Positions 20,261-25,225 of a DNA stretch of 25,225 nt are shown one piece after another. Below the pieces are notes generated by a model that was not told where the DNA came from, did not search any database, and saw only the letters and a program-made list of their open reading frames with translations. Location: positions 1 to 25,225 of IMG/VR virus record IMGVR_UViG_3300034374_002965; one strand, given 5' to 3'. The position numbers were made by a program, and so were the translations under genes. The stretch comes from a virus. Every line of letters starts with the position of its first letter. The first letter of the stretch is position 1.

Positions 20261-22722
20261 TGTGGCATACCTCCGCCATCGGGTTGTTGTTTCAAAATTT
20301 CTCGTTCCATTGCCGCATCAATGCGGGCCTGCGTTTGACGCTCTTGCGCTGCAATCCGCTCTTGGAACTGTTGTGCCCGCATTTCGGCGGTCTGCTGATC
20401 TAATTGTAACTTTCCTTGGTCAATTTGCGCATCCACCTGATCGGACTGCGCCCGAAGTTCCAGCTCTTTCTCCTTAAGCTGAACCACAGGGTCCGGAGCA
20501 CCAGCCCCGGAAAGCTGACCAGAAAGTTCTTTTACTTGCTGCAAACCTTCTGCAATAAATTGAGCCGTTTGCTGCTCTATCTGTAGCATCTCGTCTTCGT
20601 TTGCAACCCGACCACCGCGCTGTTGAACTTGCTGCATGTACTGAGACACAGACCTCTCGCTCGCTGCAATCCGCACATGCTCCATAATATGTTTCTGTAG
20701 GCTCATAGCTATCGGGGGTGCTTGACCAACCAAGGCACTGCTCGCAAAAATTAAATGCGAGGTGATGTGAGCTTGGTGGTTCTGACCCTCAAAAGCTTTC
20801 AATGGCAACATATCTAAAGCGTTGATGTTTTCTTGAGCCGGGTCCAACGGTTCGGGAACTTCCGCCGGAATAGCTTTCATTAAACGATCTACGTCCGATA
20901 CGCCTAAAGCCTCATACATGTCACGGTATACTTCGTGCATGTTGTGAATTTCCGGGGCCTGTGACGCCAATTGCATCTTTGTCTGAGCTAAGACAATTCT
21001 TTGAGCCTGACTAAACACATTTGGGTTGCTTACCGGAATGACGTCTACACGATCATCAAAGTCTTGAGCCATAACCGATTGGTCGTCGCCCGCCACGGCG
21101 TAAGGATATTCTTGCGGTAGACTTTCCGACATTACACGAGCCAAAATCTTAAACTCTTGGCGCATAGCATAGTGAAGGCGCTTGTGAACGGCGCTCATGA
21201 CCCTAGAGCCCTGCTCTAGCATCGCCATGGTAGTACCTACCGCAGCTTGATCGTTGCCGTCCCCAACCTTTAAATCGGTTATCGTAGCAAACCGCTGACC
21301 AGCTTGAACCACAAAACCTAAAAGATTGAATAACGTCTGATCCGGACCCTTAAACGGGAGCGGCATCAAACTATCCCGGATCGCGCCCCCCGGAGCATCC
21401 ACGTCCCGGAACTCTCCGGGCTGAAGCGGGTCGTCATCGTCCCGGATGCGCAAACCACGCGCTTTAAAGCCCGCAGGGAGGTTGGAAAGGGTTCCAGCAT
21501 CAATTAACTGACGAAGCGCCGACGTTGCCGTTCTTGACAAACCACCAATCGTGTGAATTAGGCCCAGTCCGTAAAAGCCGAAGCCCGGAAGGAACTTATA
21601 ATGCGTGAAATACTGTATTTTACGCTTTAAAGTGTCATCTTCTTGGTAGTTCCGTCGAACAGACAGCACCTCGCCGTTATCCTGAGACAACGTTACGATG
21701 TACGGAACTTTAATTCCAGTGGGTTCGCCGTCTTCGTCAAGGTCTTCGTAACCTTCCAAGTCTAAATCGACATGACACTCCAAAAGTGTGCAGTCGTAAT
21801 CTACTTGATTAGGCTCAAAACCCTCAATTCTATCAATTTCTTGACCCACGCCTGAAGTGTTTTGCTGTGCAGGACTTACTTCAACGTCACGATAGAAACC
21901 CGCAACTTGGTTTTTACGCAAATCGTTCAAAGACATTCGAACAACCTGCGTAATGTTAGGACATGTATCCAAATCAGACGTCTCGTAAGGAACGACAAGG
22001 TCCTCAGACGGGACAAATTTGGAAACCGCGCGACCTAACGTTTCGTCATAATACGTCTTTTTAAATGTTGAACCCGCCAAAGGCAGGTAGAACAACATTT
22101 GATCCATATCAGGCGTATATTCTTCCATCACACTCGTGATGTAATAGTTCATGAAAGTCTTTACGCGCCTAGCTTGCGCAACTTTCTCACGAGTTTCGTT
22201 ACCCATGACCACAGTTCGGACAGGGCCCGAAGAAGGCAACAATTCGTTAAACGCTTGAGCTTGAAATTGCGTCGCAGCTTCCGCCAAAAGCGGATGAGTG
22301 ACGCCCGAAGCACCTCTAAACGGTTGCGTACGCTCGTTGTAAGTGAAACCCAGAAGGTCCAAACCATCCGCATAAGCTTCCTCCCATTCCTGCCTGCTCG
22401 CCTTATTAGAATCAAAATCCCCAGAAAGCTCGCTGGAAATACGACCTAGTTCACGCTCCGGGATTTCTTCTGCCAAGTTGGCGTAGAAATCATCGGATTC
22501 GCCCCGCTCGTCCGACGGATCAAAGTCCACCTCGACGCTGCCGTCTTCTAAAGCCACAACCTCAACGGGGCCTTCGTCTTCGTCCTCTAATTCATACGAA
22601 GCGTTTTCCAAAGTCCCCGGAAGCTCCAATTCGATTTCGGCCGCTAGGACGTCTGGGTCCAACTCAGAAGGAACACTGGTTTCCATTAAGCTGCTTTGAA
22701 AGCCGTTACGCTCTTCAGCCAT
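20257..22722 (-). CDS. Portal protein (P22-like, head-tail connector)
   Basis: An 821-residue protein. The first 85 residues are very acidic (Glu/Asp-rich), then comes the portal core with DGLDLLGFTYNERTQPFRGA followed by SGVTHPLLAEAATQF, MNYYITSVMEEYTPDMDQML, LPLAGSTFKKTYYD and VPSEDLVVPYETSDLDTCPN. These blocks match the portals I know from marine podoviruses related to P22 portal. The C-terminal 85 residues are Gln/Glu-rich coiled coil (LKEKELELRAQSDQVDAQID), equivalent in place to the barrel helix of P22. It forms the dodecameric DNA entry ring, docks the terminase and later the adaptors. AGGAGG precedes the ATG, which overlaps the preceding stop (TAATG). Confidence 0.92.
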   Translation of the reverse strand: MAEERNGFQSSLMETSVPSELDPDVLAAEIELELPGTLENASYELEDEDEGPVEVVALEDGSVEVDFDPSDERGESDDFYANLAEEIPERELGRISSELSGDFDSNKASRQEWEEAYADGLDLLGFTYNERTQPFRGASGVTHPLLAEAATQFQAQAFNELLPSSGPVRTVVMGNETREKVAQARRVKTFMNYYITSVMEEYTPDMDQMLFYLPLAGSTFKKTYYDETLGRAVSKFVPSEDLVVPYETSDLDTCPNITQVVRMSLNDLRKNQVAGFYRDVEVSPAQQNTSGVGQEIDRIEGFEPNQVDYDCTLLECHVDLDLEGYEDLDEDGEPTGIKVPYIVTLSQDNGEVLSVRRNYQEDDTLKRKIQYFTHYKFLPGFGFYGLGLIHTIGGLSRTATSALRQLIDAGTLSNLPAGFKARGLRIRDDDDPLQPGEFRDVDAPGGAIRDSLMPLPFKGPDQTLFNLLGFVVQAGQRFATITDLKVGDGNDQAAVGTTMAMLEQGSRVMSAVHKRLHYAMRQEFKILARVMSESLPQEYPYAVAGDDQSVMAQDFDDRVDVIPVSNPNVFSQAQRIVLAQTKMQLASQAPEIHNMHEVYRDMYEALGVSDVDRLMKAIPAEVPEPLDPAQENINALDMLPLKAFEGQNHQAHITSHLIFASSALVGQAPPIAMSLQKHIMEHVRIAASERSVSQYMQQVQQRGGRVANEDEMLQIEQQTAQFIAEGLQQVKELSGQLSGAGAPDPVVQLKEKELELRAQSDQVDAQIDQGKLQLDQQTAEMRAQQFQERIAAQERQTQARIDAAMEREILKQQPDGGGMPQ

Positions 22723-25225
22723 TAGTTTCTTCCTCCTAAGATCGACCGAAATGTATCCCTAAAGCGCCGGAACCGGCTCACAGGGTTTTTCGTGTCATCA
22801 TCATTACCCGTAGAGTCCATACCAACAAAATGCGGTTCCGCACGAAGAACATTTTTCGTGTCATCATTATTACCCGTAGAGTCCATACCAACAAAATTTG
22901 TTTTTGGCCTGCGCTCAAAATCTTGTACTCCAAGGGCACTATCAATTTGAGCTTTGGTATAACCCTCCGAATTTAACGCAGACCTTATCTGAGTTGCGGC
23001 TTCTTCTTCCGCTCGACGCACAAGGTCAACAAGAGGTTGATATTCACGGTCTTTATATTTTTCAGGCAAATCCGCGACATTCCCGGTTTCCGACAAAGCC
23101 ACGGCAGCCTTCATTTCCCCACTACTTAAATCGAGCATCTTTGAGTACAGGTCCAATTGTTTTTGGTTACGAGGGTCCATCCTACCATCGTCTACAAGAC
23201 TTGATGCGTCATATATATTTATCAAAAACCGGTGTTCGTTTTTTCCGCCGCGGCCTCTTTCTCCTAGCACATTTGTAGTCAAAAGAGTTCCTAGCGCCGA
23301 ATCTGTCCCCGTTGTTTCGATATAATCAGATAAACTGCTGCGAGCGCGAGTTAAAAAAGCATGTTCCAGTTCATGTCGAGACACTCTAGCCACGCGTTCA
23401 TTGTTTGCTCGTGCGGCGTCACTGAGACCCTCTAAAGTATCTCCAGACGCTTCAGCCTGGGTTCTTCCGTATCGGTCTGTAATGTTGTTGACCAATACCC
23501 CTTTAACTCTGGGGTCCACAGTTTCTGGATTAAACCTGTCTCCCCCGTACATCAAACCTTGCAAGCCTTCATGTACAGGTATCGGAAAGCGCCCTTCAAA
23601 AACTGAACTATCATAAAGAGGCTTTCCCGAATCGAGATGGCGAAGGCGACCTCGGTATGCTTGATCGAGAAGGGTGGTACCCGAAAGACGACGTAATGTT
23701 ACGGGACGAACGTCAAGATCATCCGACAATAAAGGGATTTCAGTTCCTGAGCCGCCTAATCCCGGTCTTGTCTGACGCATCATAAGTTCCGCAGAAGCTA
23801 AAGGACTACCTTCGATGTGCGGAGCCACAGTGTGAGCAAACTCGTCGTCCGCTAGACGAATTAAATCTCGACGCGGAACGCGTGAGATACCACCTAAACG
23901 GGGCGGCCTGTCCGGGGGCAACCGCTGAGATCGAACAGAACCCCCGTCTGCAAAGGTCTCTATAGAAAACAAGTCCGAGGCGGACCGTAATAACCGGAGG
24001 AAATAGGTTTCTTCTTCCGGACCAAAAGCGGCCTCAATATGAGCTTGGGAAAAACCGTCTCTTTTTAAGACAGGTTTAATCTGTTCCATAAGCTCTTCTT
24101 CCGCTTTTTTTAACTCCTTAGCCGCCTCTAAACTGATCTCCTTTACTTGATACTTTTCGGGTATCCTCAAGCCCTTGTCTTCTTCCGACGAGCGATCCCT
24201 AGCTAATTCAATCCCGGCCTGCATGGCGGAAACACTGTTTCCGTTTAGGAAGCCCCAAGTATCTAGCTGTTCTTCGTCCGTCGGGTCTAAACTACCCGAT
24301 TTAATTGCGGAGGCTACGTCTAAAATATTTATGTACGCCAAGTGATCGTTAGAAACGCTGGGCCTCTTATCTGGATTTGGTTGCAAAATCCTGCCCAAGG
24401 CCGAATCTTTACCTTTTACGCTTACATAAGGAGGAGAGTTGGGATCGTACGCAGTCGTTCTAAGGTGTGTTAATCCAGCATGAATTAGTTCGTGTTGCAG
24501 CGTTTCCGCTTGAGAAACGGTTTTAACTTCTGAAGATATTTGTCCCGTATCCGGGTCTCTGTGGTATTTTTCTACGAAAGGGGGAGCGGTCTGATTAAGA
24601 AGTATTCCGGTTTCAGACCCGGTCAACGATTTGGGTGTTGGAAAGTTCGCTCCGCGGACACCGGGTGCCAACCGAGCCTGAAGTTCGGCTAGGCTTAAGC
24701 CGCGGTTACGCAACCCACCCAAATAGTAATTTTGGCGCACGTCGTTTCCGTCTTTTATGACCGGACGTACGTTTAAAAAGTCCGAAATACTAGTCGGCTC
24801 GTTGTTCGGGGAAAATTCTTCACCCTCGTAAGCTCCCGGATTGGCCGTGCGACGCAAAAGCTCCATACGTGCAATGGGGTTTGTAATGTAAGGGTCAACC
24901 GTATGAACAAACTCATTATCCGCCATACGAACTAAATCGGGGCTCGGCGAAACTTCTTGAACACCACCTAAAAGGGGCGGCCTGCGAGGGGGCAACCGCT
25001 GAGATCGAACAGAACCCCCGTCTGCAAAGGTCCTTATCGGATCGCTCGAAGAATTAAGAATGCGACTAGCTTGATCCAAAACTTGTGGGGACGCGTTCCG
25101 GCCCAGAAGCTTACGGGCTACCGCGTCGTCCCGACGGTCCATGGACCCTAAACGAGCGGCCATAAAGTCCGGGAAGGTGCCCGCATCTCTAAACTCACGG
25201 GCCGCGGACAAACCTACAACTCCGC
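22722..25225 (-). CDS. Large protein with two diverged HExxH-containing domains; N-terminus probably beyond window
   Basis: The frame is open to the right edge. A TTG at 25211, with GGAG eight bases before it, gives 829 residues, but the text before it (GVVGL) reads as coding, so the gene is probably 5'-truncated. Two related domains start with FADGGSVRSQRLPP at residues about 62 and 420. Each has an [AD][ND]EF[VA]HTV segment (98-104, 455-461), HExxH (HELIH 240-244, HELEH 613-617), DSALG, then N-[DE]-H about 48 residues on (290, 660) and a similar helical tail. HExxH and a later His suggest a zincin-like metal site, unproven. The end has two FVGMDSTGN repeats. It sits directly before the portal where a terminase might be expected. 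I do not recognise the family. Confidence 0.8.
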   Translation of the reverse strand, partial: GVVGLSAAREFRDAGTFPDFMAARLGSMDRRDDAVARKLLGRNASPQVLDQASRILNSSSDPIRTFADGGSVRSQRLPPRRPPLLGGVQEVSPSPDLVRMADNEFVHTVDPYITNPIARMELLRRTANPGAYEGEEFSPNNEPTSISDFLNVRPVIKDGNDVRQNYYLGGLRNRGLSLAELQARLAPGVRGANFPTPKSLTGSETGILLNQTAPPFVEKYHRDPDTGQISSEVKTVSQAETLQHELIHAGLTHLRTTAYDPNSPPYVSVKGKDSALGRILQPNPDKRPSVSNDHLAYINILDVASAIKSGSLDPTDEEQLDTWGFLNGNSVSAMQAGIELARDRSSEEDKGLRIPEKYQVKEISLEAAKELKKAEEELMEQIKPVLKRDGFSQAHIEAAFGPEEETYFLRLLRSASDLFSIETFADGGSVRSQRLPPDRPPRLGGISRVPRRDLIRLADDEFAHTVAPHIEGSPLASAELMMRQTRPGLGGSGTEIPLLSDDLDVRPVTLRRLSGTTLLDQAYRGRLRHLDSGKPLYDSSVFEGRFPIPVHEGLQGLMYGGDRFNPETVDPRVKGVLVNNITDRYGRTQAEASGDTLEGLSDAARANNERVARVSRHELEHAFLTRARSSLSDYIETTGTDSALGTLLTTNVLGERGRGGKNEHRFLINIYDASSLVDDGRMDPRNQKQLDLYSKMLDLSSGEMKAAVALSETGNVADLPEKYKDREYQPLVDLVRRAEEEAATQIRSALNSEGYTKAQIDSALGVQDFERRPKTNFVGMDSTGNNDDTKNVLRAEPHFVGMDSTGNDDDTKNPVSRFRRFRDTFRSILGGRN
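22786..22897 (-). repeat. 46-bp direct repeat pair, 66-bp period, at the end of the HExxH gene
   Basis: Copies at 22786-22831 and 22852-22897 differ at one base (C versus T). They share TTTTTCGTGTCATCAT, then TACCCGTAGAGTCCATACCA. They encode the two FVGMDSTGN[ND]DDTKN units near the C-terminus of the protein. Confidence 0.92.
23890..23958 (-). repeat. Copy 1 of a 69-bp in-gene direct repeat
   Basis: It matches 24964-25032 with four mismatches, and its last 45 bases (23914-23958) are identical to 24988-25032. It encodes the FADGGSVRSQRLPP start of the second HExxH domain. The distance between copies is 1074 bases, a whole number of codons (358). Confidence 0.93.
24964..25032 (-). repeat. Copy 2 of the 69-bp in-gene direct repeat
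   Basis: It is the partner of 23890-23958 and encodes the FADGGSVRSQRLPP start of the first HExxH domain. The surrounding domain sequences are much more diverged than these 69 bases. Confidence 0.93.

Noticed and set aside
1-25225. tRNA genes, insertion sequences, attachment sites
   Set aside because: I saw no cloverleaf pattern, transposase, integrase or terminal inverted repeats on either strand.

Overview
The window is a dense virion-assembly and lysis module of a tailed bacteriophage. All 34 genes read from the minus strand, so transcription runs from the high coordinates to the low ones. Most junctions are ATGA, TAATG or TGATG overlaps, or gaps under 20 bases with a good Shine-Dalgarno site. 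Gene content fits a podovirus-like Caudoviricetes phage with a P22-like neck and tail: a long portal, a coiled-coil scaffold, an HK97-fold (Mu gpT-like) coat protein, gp4-like and SU10-like adaptors, a gp10-like tail protein, a self-trimming fibre and Ala/Gln-rich ejection proteins. By recollection of family style, many of the small proteins resemble those of uncultured marine pelagic phages. The host cannot be named. The GTA-type three-helix holin is compatible with an alphaproteobacterial host, but that is only a hint. No terminase, polymerase, integrase, tRNA or CRISPR array is visible.

Layout in transcription order. (1) 25225-22722: a large protein open to the right edge, with two diverged copies of a domain carrying HExxH motifs. 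(2) 22722-20257: portal, followed by a small basic protein. (3) 20032-18688: lysis cassette (membrane/coiled-coil protein, 3-TM holin, a 47-residue basic protein and an M15-type endolysin) placed between portal and scaffold. (4) 18687-18583: a short AT-rich intergenic stretch, then a 64-residue gene that appears to start at ATA. (5) 18395-14944: GroES-like co-chaperonin, scaffold, a conserved unknown, a probable capsid accessory protein and the major capsid protein, closed by two tandem hairpins and a rho-independent terminator. (6) 14765-11345: three Thr/Ser/Gly-rich putative virion proteins and a run of small Lys/Arg/Gly-rich proteins. (7) 11343-8365: neck adaptors and small structural proteins, one built from 66-bp and 33-bp DNA repeats. 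(8) 8353-3592: fibre with a YadA-like repeat stalk and a Peptidase_S74 chaperone, two small proteins, the gp10-like protein and a short partner. (9) 3595-1: a 37-residue gene and two putative DNA-ejection proteins, the last running off the left edge.

How the parts fit: the portal, scaffold and coat protein build the procapsid, perhaps helped by the phage GroES acting with the host GroEL. The adaptors and gp10-like protein close the portal, the fibre recognises the host, and the Ala/Gln-rich proteins probably leave the particle with the DNA. The holin and endolysin release progeny. Four genes were recovered or re-started by direct reading of the minus strand: the left-edge ejection protein and the 37-, 47- and 64-residue genes. 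The most unusual items are the duplicated HExxH protein before the portal, the ATA start, and the GGxxx...GEFV-type motif shared by two large proteins at opposite ends of the window.
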